A stretch of DNA of 64,000 nucleotides from Nipponacmea schrenckii (Eukaryota > Mollusca > Gastropoda > Lottiidae): the NCBI GenBank assembly GCA_030562195.1, contig JAUJPP010000001.1, forward strand, positions 13,260,472 to 13,324,471. The letters run 5' to 3'. A program made the position numbers and the translations under genes. The notes below the pieces were generated by a model. That model was not told where the DNA came from and ran no database searches. It worked only from the letters and a program-made list of their open reading frames with translations. Shown here piece by piece: positions 11,601 to 23,236 of this stretch (position 1 is its first letter; each line of letters opens with the position of its first letter).

Positions 11601-12874
11601 CTGTATTGTGGACATTTAACTTTTTTTATTGCAGCATTCCTGATTGGTGTTTACCAGTAAATAAAATGTACTGAGTTTTATGTTCCATTTTTTTGCACTG
11701 GCACAATGCAGTGTGCAATTAAGAACATTTTGCTAGAACAGGTGCACTAGACTGCTCTTGTCTTTCTTAAAGATCATGGGATTTTTAGCATGCAGGACCT
11801 CAGTTTATATCTATAGATTGAACAATGAAAAGACAACATTGATCTTTGTAAAATATGTTTGTTGTATGTTTCCCTTTGTACCTGTTGAACTTGATTTAAA
11901 TTATTTATAGCCCATTCATGTTTCTCTCTCAATTCATTCTCTTGTTTATCTTTTAATTTCTCCATATTCAGTTGTGATTTTCAAGTCATACAGCATAGCA
12001 CTAGTCTTATCCATTGTTGATACCAAATCTAAAATAATAGATCAAACTAAATGAATTTCAAAATATATGCTATAAGATAAATGGAACTTTCTTCACAAAT
12101 ATTTGAATAAACAGGGTCTATTTTAGTAATAGTAGCCTAGTATGTTGTTCCAAGAGACATTTTGATTAAATTCCCTGCAGTATAATCAAATTTCCTAAAG
12201 ACAATTTTCAATCAACCAGATATAAGTATAAGTTGATATTCAAACCAAATAGAAAAATAGAGTTTGCAAAATTTTCTTCTAAAAGTGGATGGATAGTAGC
12301 CTAAATTAAAGGCTTTCTTAAAAATAGATCTACTAAAATGGTGCTTATACTTAACTTGACACAATTATATGGATAACAATTTCAATTACTTTAATAAATA
12401 ACTTGCGACGTTACTTGCTTGATAAAGATGAAAGTACCTTCGTCGAAACGTCGCAAGTTATTTATTAAAGTAATTGTTATCCATATAATTGTGTCAAGTT
12501 AATTGTTACCCAGTTACTAAATGCCACTAAAAGAAGGTGCTTATACTTGACAAAATCTTTTACAGTACAAAAAAGAAATTTTTGATACCTAGTCATTTAT
12601 TAGTCCATGATTGCACCTGAATAAATATTAATATTCATAAAATCTTACTGTTTCGATGAGCTATCGTTTGTCTTGGGTCGAAATTTTTCTGCCAAGTACG
12701 TGAAGTGGTCAAGATATTATCATCTAAATTTATATGATCCAATCCATTATTTATCTTGGTCAACTCTTTGGCTATTTCCTCCGTACAATAATACTTTCCG
12801 CTCTGTAAAATATCTCTAATATCTGATTTAACAGTGTTGATTTCAGACGTAACGGGATTTCGTGAAGCATACAT
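8675..12874 (-). CDS. Unrecognised ~360-aa protein, 5 exons, exon 2 frame-broken
   Basis: Exons in coding order are 12874-12649, 12028-11882, 11491-11326, 9918-9817 and 9117-8675; all have GT..AG borders and compatible phases. The start is MYASRNPVTSEINTV; the stop is after KLPWLNVH. Exon 1 has a TVKSDIRDIL helix and KYYCTEEIAKELTKIN. Exon 2 is a charged coiled-coil stretch (MEKLKDKQENELREKHEWA). Later exons are rich in Tyr, Pro, Arg and Thr with phrases such as GVTDKYTYYRNNK, MGSQIQYGYFKPP and SSEYQSRYAWP, a style seen in small axonemal and microtubule-inner proteins. A ciliary role is therefore a guess. In exon 2 the frame entered from exon 1 (LVSTMDKTSAMLYDLK) breaks at the A run 11981-11978 and the coiled coil continues in another frame: a one-base indel, from sequencing, an allele or decay. 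A 42-bp minisatellite fills part of the intron between exons 3 and 4. Confidence 0.75.
10155..10834. repeat. 42-bp minisatellite, about 16 copies
   Basis: The unit is 42 bp (landmarks AAGACATAACACTATTTTGA and CAGCAACAATAAG). Two subtypes are arranged in blocks: units with GATTATTATCAGC from about 10,180 to 10,580 and units with GATTGTGATCAGC from about 10,594 to 10,834. One shortened unit near 10,635 carries a T run in place of the variable part. Because 42 is a multiple of three, several frames are open across it on both strands; these are not genes. It lies within an intron of the minus-strand gene at 8675-12874. Confidence 0.95.
12353..12500. mobile_element. Long hairpin (MITE-like foldback), 148 bp
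   Basis: The left arm 12353-12412 and right arm 12447-12500 are complementary over 54 bp with no mismatch seen apart from a six-base extra TCAATT-type repeat in the left arm. The loop is 34 nt. Related flanks (GGTGCTTATACTT at 12340-12352 and again from about 12537) may be the target duplication. No coding capacity. It sits between exons 1 and 2 of the minus-strand gene, so its transcript would form a strong stem in the pre-mRNA. Confidence 0.8.
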
Positions 12875-14339
12875 AATGGCACTTTAGAGATCAATCGACT
12901 AATCTCTTTAGTCTAAAACTAACCGCACAGAACTTTCACCTTTCCTTTATTTTTTAACCGTTAGTTGCCAACAAGGAGAAGCTAGACCATGACAACCGTA
13001 GCCAATGTAAACAAACAGGTGCACGAAAGAGTTATCAATGGGGGATAACTCTAATTTGCCATAAGACAACAACGATTGATTTTAAAGATCAATTTTGAAA
13101 CAGCATACGATTCGTGAAGAAAAATTTGAAATGTTATGAAATCAAGTTTTATATCTCATTTGGGTTAATGAAGACAAGCAATACCATGCTGTGTAGGCTT
13201 ACAATATTGGAACAGAGAATGGGATCGAGAGAGAGATAGATATGGCGTAGGCTACTGTGGAAATGCCCTTTAAAAAATTAGGCAATAGAACGAAAATGAC
13301 AACCAGGGTCCTTGTTGTATAACTAGTCTAAGGTGCATAACAACTTGGTTATTTCACTTCGGTGTTCGGGTTTCGAGTGCTGTCAATAAGAAAAGAAGGG
13401 AAAAATCCTCTGAATTATCCTCAGCATTTTCTTTCCATAAGCTAGGCCTATCTGTTGGATCACTTATTTCAATACCCTTTTTTTAATCTTGAATAATTTT
13501 GGTTCAATATTGAAAATCAATAATTAAAGAATAAATTTACAGAAATAATTATACCCTTTCGTGCAAATATCGCCTCTGACATCACAGTGCAAATATCTGG
13601 TAGTGCATGTGGAAATGTGTATGCCAATATTAGACTGTGCATGTTTTGACCAATTGTAGGTGAATCCACGGTCAAACTTTATTACTGAAAAGTGATACGA
13701 ATAGCTAAAATAAGCTCCTTGCAAATATAATTTATTTAGCTTTAAGATACTTCTTAGAAATATCCCCGATAAAAAAAAAATTAAAATCGTATGTTAATCG
13801 AACATTTTACATGGCAATTCCTGTTCTCAAAAAATTGCAAAAAAGATAAAAAAAATATATTCAGTTCCATATTACATAAATACAGAATTGATTTTGGTTC
13901 CAACAAATTGCATGAACAGCTAATCAGGCATGTTCCATCATTTCCTTATAATTAAGATGTTCGGGGTAACTATAGCAACAAACTTTTTTCCAAAATCTTT
14001 TCTTCAAGAGTGTAGAATTATAATTCTAAGATTTCCAATGCTATCATCTGTCCATTATTGAACGCATGTTGAATCAGACCTTGGGGCAATTCTTAAAAAA
14101 CGAAGTTGACAGAATGAGATAATAAGGTTAGAACTGCAGACTGAAGACCGTTGAACGATGGTTAGACTGATTTGCCTCAGGCATTAAAATGAAATAACAA
14201 AATAAAATGGAGTTTTGTGTCTTGCTTTCCGTTCCTGATTGTGCTATTGGATGGGGTGCCAACATGCAGAGTATAGTGGGAAATATTTGTCCCTGCTGAC
14301 ATTGGCTTTCTTCTATCCAATAAACATTCATAAGACTTT
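12875..14339. other. Upstream region of the minus-strand gene; no gene seen
   Basis: It holds the presumed promoter of the gene starting at 12874. Open frames here are short and low in complexity. The stretch 14,128-14,339 is somewhat richer in GC and may belong to the transposon-like sequence whose 3' part is at 14,340-14,473; its left border cannot be fixed from one full copy. Confidence 0.45.
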
Positions 14340-14473
14340 TGGAAATCGCAAAAAGAGTAGGCTGTCATGGCAAAATTTCCCTCATTGCACACTGCATGGC
14401 GTTGCCCGTCTTCATTAGCCCATCAGGTGCAGAAGAGTAGGACGTAAAACTCCATTCATTTCATTTCATTTTT
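14340..14473 (+). mobile_element. SINE-like retroposon copy (3' part, best copy)
   Basis: This sequence recurs in the window. In this orientation it passes through AAAAAGAGTAGGCTGTCATG, CAAAATTTCCCTCATTGCA, CGTCTTCATTAGCCCATCAG and GAGTAGGACGTAAAACTCC and ends in a CATTT-type repeat tail. Other copies lie on the minus strand at 23,237-23,357 and as short 3' pieces at 15,487-15,538, 44,302-44,339 and 47,259-47,297. The repeated tail at one constant end and loss from the other end are typical of LINE-driven retroposition. No tRNA-like promoter boxes were identified, so the class is inferred. Confidence 0.65.
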
Positions 14474-14599
14474 ACTTTTTGAAAACACAATCAGCGTGGG
14501 TTTATATTTAGACGGAGAGATCCCTCACCCCTTGCTGCACCACTGACCGGGAGAAACCAAACTTGAAGAAGAAAACACAAGGTGGTTGCAGATTCAAAT

Positions 14600-15345
14600 C
14601 CCAGACTTCCATTTAATTGCAAGTTACAAGATTATAGACAATACCATAATAACAAGTTACACGACTCTAGACATAAAAGCAGGTTGTATAACTATTGAAA
14701 ATACAATAATAGTTAGCTCCAGATTATACCCTAATAGCAAGTTACGCGATTTAAATAACGCCATAATAGAAAGTTACACAAATTTAGACAATTCCTTAAT
14801 AGCCAGTTACAAACATTTAGACAATACCTTAATAGCAAGTTACACAACTTTATACAATACCTTAGTAACAAGTTACACAACTTTAGACAATACCTAAGTA
14901 ACAAGTTAGGCTACACAACTTGAGACAATACAAAGTTACAGAATTCCAGACCACGATAGGAGAGGAAGTATGACGAACGGATGTGTGGTTTGGACACTGT
15001 GATAGAAAAAAAGTATGACGAAAGGGTGTGGGTTTAACACGCAATACCATAATAGCAAGTTACACGACTCTGAACAATAACATATTAGCAAGTTACACGA
15101 CTCTAGACAATAACATTATATTACCAAATTAGACGACTCTAGACAATAACATTATATTGACAGGTTACACGACTGTAAACAGTAACATGATCAATAGCAA
15201 GTCACACAAACCAAGACAATACCATAATAGCAAGTTACACGACCCCACATATTTCACTAATAACAAGTTACATGATCCCACACATTACAATAATAACAAG
15301 TTACTCGATCCCAATACCATAATAGCCATTACATGACTCTATACA
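14600..15345. repeat. 33-bp imperfect satellite, interrupted
   Basis: Degenerate units of about 33 bp share AGCAAGTTACACGACT followed by AGACAATACCATAAT. They run from about 14,600 to 14,925, break for about 115 bp of non-repeat sequence that includes two versions of AAGTATGACGAA, and resume to about 15,345. An open frame across the first block (IASYTTLDNTL-like repeats) reflects the multiple-of-three period and is not a gene. Confidence 0.85.
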
Positions 15346-15462
15346 ATAATATTATATAGTTTGACTCTCTTTCAGATGATGTTTGATGTTCCAGAGTTTG
15401 TATTGCTTTGCTTAATTTGCTTTTGCTTACGGATTTGTGATTCTGACAATCTGAAATCACAA

Positions 15463-15562
15463 GAAGACGTCGGACGGAATATCGGAAATGAAATGAATGG
15501 AGTTTTACGTCCTACTCTTCTGCACCTTATGGGCTAATGAAGACGTCGTACGGAATATCGGA
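15463..15562 (-). mobile_element. Truncated SINE copy with 24-bp target duplication
   Basis: A 52-bp piece of the SINE 3' end (15,487-15,538) is flanked by two 24-bp direct repeats, 15,463-15,486 and 15,539-15,562, that differ at one base. The first bases of the target (GAAGACG) also match the SINE sequence itself, so the truncation point may reflect microhomology. Confidence 0.8.
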
Positions 15563-15644
15563 ACTGTGCAGGTAAATTCTATAACTTTGAGCAGATATCC
15601 CTCTCAAATCAATTTCCCATGAATGGATTTTAGGTTAATTGATG

Positions 15645-15748
15645 ATTTCGTTATCAATTGGAGATTTAAATTCGTTATCAATTGGAGATTTAAATTCGTT
15701 ATCAATTAGAGATTTAAATTCTTTATCAATGGGAGATTAAATTCTTTA
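15645..15748. repeat. 25-bp tandem repeat x 4
   Basis: Four near-identical copies of a 25-bp unit (TTCGTTATCAATTGGAGATT plus TAAA), with the last copy diverged. No gene is seen around it. Confidence 0.85.
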
Positions 15749-16333
15749 CTTAATAATACTATAAAGGGATGCGGTGCTGTCTGTCTGTTTAGTCCCAAAA
15801 GCTTTTCGTCAGGTACTATGATCGTTAAGTTTTATATATAAACTTTTGAGTCATCCTTATTTGTAACGAAGGTTTGTCTCTTGAACTTATTTATCTTTAA
15901 CCCTGTGTCAGAATCCATAATCAATCTTTGAACACTAATCGGTTGTTTAGTTCGTTTAACTTGTTAACTATTAATCCGCCAATCACGTTCATTTGTGCAC
16001 TTACGTGTATTCCTTATCACTCATTATTTTGAATTTTGTTTCAAACTGTACCTTATACAGTGTAAAAATTTTATTTATTAATTATTTGTTTACATATTTG
16101 CATATGTTCTGTGTCACCATAATTTATCCCTTTATATGGCATGATAATTCAACCTGTACCAAACGGTCCTGTAAACAAGAAACTCAGTTTTAGCAAATTT
16201 TCGCAACCTTAACAACAATCAACCAAATTTGGTGATCAAACAGTAAAGAAAGGTTTGGGTTTGTCATCTTGATTTTGTGAAGGAAAGGTTATAAATTGAT
16301 AAAAATTGAAATTTCTAGAATATCACTCTTGAT

Positions 16334-16471
16334 TTCTAATAAATTTGTCTTAAAACTACAAAATGTCGTAATAAGTCTATGAAATTTGTACACAATGGGA
16401 AGTAATATTACACACAGGCATTAAAGGAAAGGCGTTGGGCAAATCAACCCTACCGTTTGAAATATGAGTTC
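16334..16471 (+). repeat. 138-bp dispersed repeat, copy 1
   Basis: About 138 bp, more than 90% identical by eye to 18,397-18,534 and in the same orientation. Landmarks are GTCTTAAAACTACAAAAT, TGGGAAGTAATATTACA and GGAAAGGCGTTGGGCAAATC. This copy ends about 10 bp before a TATATATA string and a possible 5' UTR exon. Confidence 0.85.
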
Positions 16472-16480
16472 AGATAGCGG

Positions 16481-16488
16481 TATATATA
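16481..16488 (+). promoter_or_regulatory. Candidate TATA box
   Basis: TATATATA lies directly after the 138-bp repeat and about 170 bp before a good splice donor. The string is common by chance in AT-rich DNA, so it is suggestive only because of the exon-like sequence that follows. Confidence 0.3.
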
Positions 16489-16509
16489 GATGAACTGTTA
16501 TTCGTCTTC

Positions 16510-16655
16510 TTAACTCAGTTGATAACTGCCTGGCGACTAGTATTCACGTGGAGTTAACATTTTACCGTGGAGAAACCGAGTGAGACAGATCCATTTGTCT
16601 TCTCCGAACATTATTATTACACCATTTGCCCATCAATAACAGTCATCTTATAAGG
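16510..16655 (+). other. Candidate 5' UTR exon
   Basis: From about 16,520 to the donor CTTATAAG|GTAAGA (exon end 16,655) the sequence contains no ATG and is richer in GC than its surroundings, as expected of a leader exon. The next well-supported plus-strand exon with an acceptor and a start codon is the signal-peptide exon at 48,772, which would imply an intron of about 32 kb; it could instead lead to the orphan exon at 46,653. The left border is set only by an assumed distance from the TATA string. Confidence 0.3.
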
Positions 16656-18206
16656 TAAGAACAAGATGATATTTCTTCCATTTTTTTCTTCTATCGTTGA
16701 TTTATTATCTTTGTGCTATAGACATTGTTGTAATCGATAGGATCGTGTTTCAAATTGAACTTCTGTGATGTATGTGTTATAACAATGGAACTGGTGCCAT
16801 TGGTAATAATTGCATGAATTGTACGAATGGTTTATTGTATTGGCCTACCTACATATTTTGAAATAGTAACGATGTTTCTCGCATTTAATAAAAACTTTTG
16901 AGTTCGAGAAGTGGGGGATTGTTGTTATAAAACAGAATTTCATTGTTTTTTTTTACAATTATTCAAAATATAATTGTTTGAAAATCATATATATATCAGG
17001 AATATCTTCATAACTTTTGGAAAAAGCCTAATTCCTTTCAGGAAGCATGTTTTATTCCCTCTAAATATGAAGAGATTGCTGTGTTTTTGGAGGGTGCCAG
17101 TTGCATCTTAATATTTCATCTGGAAAACTATAATTGTCTGCCTTCAAAAAATATATATTGATTTGGGATTGCTACATAGAATCTAGACATTGACAAATTG
17201 AATACCCAGTAATAAAATCATGCTGTTAACATCATATATTTCCAATATAGAATCCTCATCAGGACTTGAAATGTCAATGCATATGCATATCTGCTTCTAA
17301 CACAAGCTTCAGATATAAAAAGACAAGTTTTGAAAATGAAGGTTAACTTTCTAGCCAAATAGCAATGTGAAGTCAACAACCTGAATATTCTAGTGAATAA
17401 AAACTCTTAATTGCCAGAGTTCCTAACTGCAACAAAAGTCTGCAAGAACATGTTTCCTTTATGATAAACATCTGAATTGTTATGAAAATAAAGAAAAGAA
17501 TCTGTAATATTTTTCTTTGCTAGTATCTGTTGTTGTCAATCAAATTGCTGGTATTATGACTGACAGGTTAACATAGCAACAATGATGTGTCTGCCATAAT
17601 GCCCACATATTTGACATTTCATAATGATTTATATTTGTGGGGATATACATTATCATTCATATAAATTTGACTTTTTGATATAACATAGTTTATAGCAAAT
17701 ATTTCAATAGTATATGAAGTGTAAATGACTATGGTATATGAAACTATAATATTTGTATCACATTGAAATAACTAAGACGTTTGGTATTTGTATGGTTTAT
17801 TGCAAATATTTCAAATAGTATCCGAGTTATAAAATTAAATGAATTATCAAGGTATATGCAATGAATACTAAATAACAGTATTATTCATATAAGTGTGACG
17901 TTTTGATATTAACATGGTTTATGGCAAATATTTCAAATGGTATATGAGCTGTAAATAACTATGGTATATGAAATGTTTATATAAACTATAATAAAATTCT
18001 TATATCCCAGCGAAATTACTATGACTTGTGGTACTTGTGGCTAGGTTTTTTGCTATTTGGTATTTACACTGTTTCATAAGGAGAGGCATTTGTTTTGTGT
18101 CTGCAAACTGTGGTTAAAGGCCAATTCATATTAACCAGTTATTTTATGTTATGCACATGCAATTTTTTTTACAGCATCAAATCGTGCAGTCACACAAAAA
18201 ACTTAC
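16656..18206. other. Non-coding stretch with degenerate tandem repeats
   Basis: No protein-like exon is seen. Between about 17,640 and 17,990 a degenerate repeat recurs (landmarks ATTCATATAA, GTTTATGGCAAATATTTCAA, TGGTATATGAA) in about three partial copies. It is probably the intron of the plus-strand candidate and downstream sequence of the minus-strand candidate at 18,207-18,378. Confidence 0.5.
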
Positions 18207-18378
18207 TGGCTTTGTCATTGGCTTTCTGTAGAGCTAACAAAGCTAAAAAAAACAGCATCGCATTCAAATAGAAAATGCAGTAGCTGAAGGGGATACTACT
18301 TATTTCCCTATTGTCAAAGGTCCAGACACTTTCTTTAGGAACTGGAGATGAAGTAAGCCAGTTCGTGAAAACCGCCAT
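18207..18378 (-). CDS. Candidate first exon of a small membrane protein (partial)
   Basis: Reading down from an ATG at 18,378 in a good start context (CAAAATGGCG), 57 codons encode MAVFTNWLTSSPVPKESVW and onward to a hydrophobic segment, IPFSYCIFYLNAMLFFLALL (about residues 29-48), then QKANDKA. The frame reaches a perfect donor, CCA|GTAAGT, after 18,207. The segment has the length of one transmembrane helix with a short cytosolic or lumenal N-terminus. The family is not recognised and downstream exons were not found. The 138-bp repeat copy 2 begins 18 bp upstream of this ATG, so part of it may be the leader or promoter. Confidence 0.45.
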
Positions 18379-18396
18379 TTTGAAGGTGAAATGGAG

Positions 18397-18534
18397 TTCT
18401 AATAAATCTGTCTTAAAACTACAAAATTTCGTAATGAGTGTATGAAATTTGTACACGATGGGAAGTAATATTACAGACAGGCATTAAAGGAAAGGCGTTG
18501 GGCAAATCAACCCTACCGTTTGAAATATGAGTTC
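18397..18534 (+). repeat. 138-bp dispersed repeat, copy 2
   Basis: The second copy of the repeat at 16,334-16,471. The two copies end at the same phrase (GAAATATGAGTTC) and begin at the same one (TTCTAATAAAT). This copy abuts the candidate minus-strand first exon. Confidence 0.85.
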
Positions 18535-21500
18535 CTCCAACCTGCATCACGGACAGGGAGAAATTGGAAAAGTGAAGACATTAAATATTTTGCAACACAA
18601 AGTCGGTCAGTGTATGCTGGTCTTAGCTGACAGCAATAGGGAATGTGTTTAAGATAATTGAATTAGGCTTTACATTGATATATTGTTTCTTGAATTGTTC
18701 AGACATCTATATGATTAAATTATGAACTGTAGGTCTATTGTAGAAATAGATTGCTAATTATTATTATAATATCAGACAATATAATAGTGACTTAATGTAG
18801 ACTACAGTCATTAGTTATTGTGTAATTGTGGTAAGTAAAATATCTTGTTGAAACATGATAAGTCATTAATTTAGGGAATAATAAGCCATTAGTGTATTAT
18901 CTGAAGGAGTATTTTTTATTGTCTTAAGTAAATTTCTTACCATTATTCTAAATTAATATAGTCCTTTGTCATAAGTTTGTGATAGCCTTGATCAACAAGA
19001 TGCTTGATAGTCTTGAACAATTTGTTGAATTAATGAGCTATGTTTGTTATTTTTTTGTCTTTATGAGGCCAAACACCAAAGCTAGTATCAGCTTAGTAAA
19101 TTCGGTGCAGAAATAAGTCTTAAAAAAATTCAGATTGATCAAGTGGGTACACAGATGCAAATAGCGTAACGTTTTTCGAAAATGAGAATTTTGCATACAG
19201 CCCTCTATTATATTCAACTGTTATTTCCGATTTCTAGCAGATTTGGCCCATGAAATATGTTTTTCATATTCAGCTTCAGTTCCTTTCAATCAAACAAAAT
19301 TGCTCTAATCTTAAATTGTACATCTTCAGTTCAACTACTGAATGTTTAGGTCAATGAGAGTCTAATAATGACCAACCTCCTGAGCTTTTAAATTGTGTAT
19401 GTACATGACACAATATTTTAATTCTGAAAAGAGATAAAATTGAACGCATTCAACGGGTAAGGAACAGACTTCCTTATTCCTTCAATATTATCAACTAGTC
19501 ACAACTTGTTGAAACCAGTATTTTTCACACCGCATTGACAATGGTAGATAATGAAATTAGGCACCAAACTTTATTGAACATTGTTGAAGATAAATTTCAG
19601 AAGAAAAGTGGTAGTAATATTATGTTATTTGGTCTAATTATCTAGCAGACGGCAAGATGTTGACCAAGCAATTCGATTATTTGCTATATAATATAGTAAT
19701 TTTTATAATGACTGGAATATTGATCAAGTCATAACAGTCAGAAAACATAGACACAAATTAATTTTCTTTTCAAATTTGATGGAATTCTGAAGTCTGCTAA
19801 TAAAACACGAACTGTGGTGTACAATTATAAAACGCTTTTAACTTATTACTTTTCACACTTGTATAGAAAATCTGTGAAAGGCAATGTAGTAATTGTTTAA
19901 TTGATTTTCCTCTACTCTTGTAAAACATTCATGAGGCCCTGCAGGGACCGCTGATCAAACAAATATTTCGCTCTGTTACACAGCCAAACTCAGCTTGTGA
20001 AAATGTTATAGGTGTCAAAATTGATCAACCGAACATTTGCAATTTTAATGATCTTTATTTAGAATTATCTGTATTTTCACACATAATTAATTGAAATTTG
20101 TTAAGAGGATTATTCATCTTTAATCACATCGAAGAATCAATTGACTGAAAGATAAATATGTTACATCAGCATGGAAAAATATTAGGTGTCAAAATTGTGC
20201 TTCTGAAAATTGCATTATTTTGCAATACCTGATTTTTCACACATTATTTTTGTAACTGTATTTTTTGTCCTTAATTTATCTCTGAAGGTTCAATATATTG
20301 CAAGATTTAAAAAGATAGCTTGTCTTAACAGAAAGATGTAAATAAGCTAAACCTATCAGATTTTTTCACTCTTAATTTACTGAAAGATTTAAATTTTATT
20401 TATCTAAAATAATCTGATTTTTCATTCAGAATTTATTGAAAGTTTTCAACATTAAGTAATCAATTTATCTCAACATGTTGGAGTTTTTTTTTAATTTCTC
20501 AGAAATTATCTGATATTTTAAAAAAAAATTTTAACTGGCAGAAAGGTTCAAACTTTTTGTTTTCAATTTATGTGAAAGTATTTGCTTTTCATTTTGAAAT
20601 TACTGAAAATTCCAACCATTTGTTTGCATATTATTTCCAAAAGGAATTTCAGACTTTTTATAAGATATTTCAAAATAAGACCAGTAGCGTACTACTTTAG
20701 GTGCTACATCAAAAAAGCTGTTATGCCATTAGGAATTGATTCTAGATATTTTTGCTTTCTAAATAAGAATGTTCTGAATGCTAAGAATAAAATTTGATCT
20801 TTTCTTAACGCCATTTTCTTGTGCTATACAATTTTGAAATTAACTTTGAATTTCCTTTCATAAAGAATCTTTCCCATGAGCATCATGGCTAATCAAAGAA
20901 TTCCCAAAGAAAAAATTATTCACTATATGGTGCTTAAGAAGTCACAAAAGATTTTCTGGAATTAGTTGAGTAATTCCATGAACAAATTTACTTCGAGTGG
21001 ATTCTTTCTACTGCATACAAAAAAAAAGTGACTTATTTTTCCAATCAGAAATGTCAAATATATTTTTGGTTCATCAGCAGAAATAGGTAAAGAATATTGA
21101 AACCTAATATTCAAATAACTTTATAACTGATGCACACTGATTTGTTCAGTTAGGTTCCTCTATAACCTTTCAACCTTGGGGGTTAAGAGTCACTTTGTGG
21201 GTTCTGCCATAATATTTTTTGACACGTAAAATCTATGTTATTTTATTCAGTAAGACTATATTTTCAACATTAGAAAAAAATTGCAGGGAAAACCTAGGAA
21301 AATATCATGAAATAGTAAGGACTTTTAGGGTGACTGCCTTCTCCAGCACTGAGATTTTTTGAAAGGAGAGGTCAACATGTTAGGTCAAAAGGTTATATTT
21401 TTATGGCAACTTATGAACTTGGGTACAGGAAGCACGGTTACATAATGTGGAAATGGATTGCATTATAGAGTCACTAAGGGCTCTTGACTTAAATGGTAAA

Positions 21501-23236
21501 CGCCATCTCTACCCAATCCAAGAGTGTCTTCAAATTAATCCTTCAGAGAAAAATTGTATCAATTTGTATAAGCATTGAGTAAAATATACAAAACTATAAC
21601 GATTTTCCCTTCCTGTATCTTGTTATAATAACTATTTTAAATTATACAAGAAAACTGTCCTGGAAGAAGTCCAATATAAGTCGGAATATAGGCTGTTAGT
21701 AGGTCAGTTGTTTGAAGAATGCATAACGTGAAACTCTGAGTACCGGTAGCAACATGTTTTTGAGGTTCTGTATAAAAAATTCTTGATGTATTTAGCATGA
21801 TTTTAACACTAAGAACTTTTAATTGTTGTGAACTATTCAAGATATTGTTAAAAGATAGTTTATCTATCTGAGTAAAATATACTTTGTAACATTTGCAAAA
21901 AAACAAATAACAATGTGACTTGTTATTAAAAGATGTACATTCTTAAAATTGTTAAAAAACTAAGCATCTTGCTGAAATAATTACCTGATTTAACATTGTT
22001 AAAGATAGTTTATCTACCCACAGTGAAATATTTGTATATATTATACCATTGAATACAGGTATCATGTTGAGTTTTGTATAGAGTTAAATAGGTAAATAAT
22101 GGCACAATGGATTTATCATTAAGCTCTATTGTATAACACTTGCAGCTTGAAAAGAAATACATTAAGAACATTTTCTGCTTAAAAAAATCAAATTTCTTTC
22201 AAAAAAGTGGGACTGTTGTTCAGACATTTTGACAAATTTTGGACATTTGAAGTATATTACAGTAAATATGATGGAACTCTTAAAAATTTTCTTCTTGCAT
22301 CCTTTAAGACTTTTTTTGATGCACCCGCACATTTGAAATAAACCTTTATGATTTATATTTCTGATCCAAATAAGGCTCATATTGACAGGCAACCTGTACA
22401 GTGTGCAATGTTGCAAGTTTTGCAGGGACAATCTGCTTTCCTGCTATTGAGAGATAATGCAAATCCAGTTGAGAGTCTTAGTTTTTTACTAGATTCTTTA
22501 TCGATGTCAGCCAGCCAGAAACCTATTTTAAAAAATCTTGTCAGATCTGTATTTGTTCAAACCTAAACATCCTCTTCATTTGTGAATCTGACTTCATTGC
22601 TCTCCTGAGATCTCCATCAATACATGCATCCCTGTCATAGGGGTGAGGTGCAAGGGGCCTGGGCCCCAGTGCGTGAAAATTGATCTTTAACAAACTATTT
22701 TCAGTTCAACTGAGATTGATTAATTTGCAGTGACTTTGTAAAAAAAACTATTCAGATGAAAAACGTTAGAAGTCAGTTCTTCGGGCTTCAAATTTTCAAA
22801 TTTCCATTGGTAGGGCCCTGGCTCATTAAACTCTGGTTTCTATGAGCCCGCACAATACCAGCACAAAATCTGAGCCCCCAACTCCAATTAATTTCTGGAG
22901 AAATGGCAAGAGTACAAGACCATGGTAATTCTTGTGAGACTTTAAGACTTTTTATAAATAAATTCAAGATTCAATCCAATAAGATTTTCTTTTTTCAATT
23001 TCTAGAAAGTTTGAAACCTTGATGAAAACAAGAGCTATCAATAAAGTATATAAATAGGTCTGGCATTGCATGTAAAAGAAAATATATATCTAATTCTTCT
23101 TGATAGAAAATCAACCAAAATGACTTCTGTATAAGTCTCATCTGAAGTAGATTGTAAATTCTGTAAGATTGAAATTATTTTTCCTCTAGACATACTTCAT
23201 CATTCCAACACTAAGGGACAAGAGTCTAGAAATTTG
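18535..23236. other. Long non-coding stretch
   Basis: AT-rich, without convincing exons. Between about 20,050 and 20,560 loosely repeated phrases (CTGATTTTTCACAC and similar) suggest an old decayed tandem. A 72-codon frame at 22,348-22,566 (plus) has mixed composition and a run NPVESLSFLLDSLSMSASQK that looks more protein-like than most, but it lacks a clear acceptor and any recognised family; it may be a transposon remnant. GC-rich phrases around 22,640-22,890 (GGGGCCTGGGCCCC) stand out from the background. Confidence 0.45.

Noticed and set aside
14586..14897. 103-codon frame with repeated ASYTTLDNT
   Set aside because: It follows the 33-bp satellite period; it is broken by indels and has no gene context.
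22348..22566. 72-codon plus-strand frame as a gene
   Set aside because: More protein-like than its surroundings, but with no clear acceptor, partner exons or recognised family; mentioned only in the description of the stretch.
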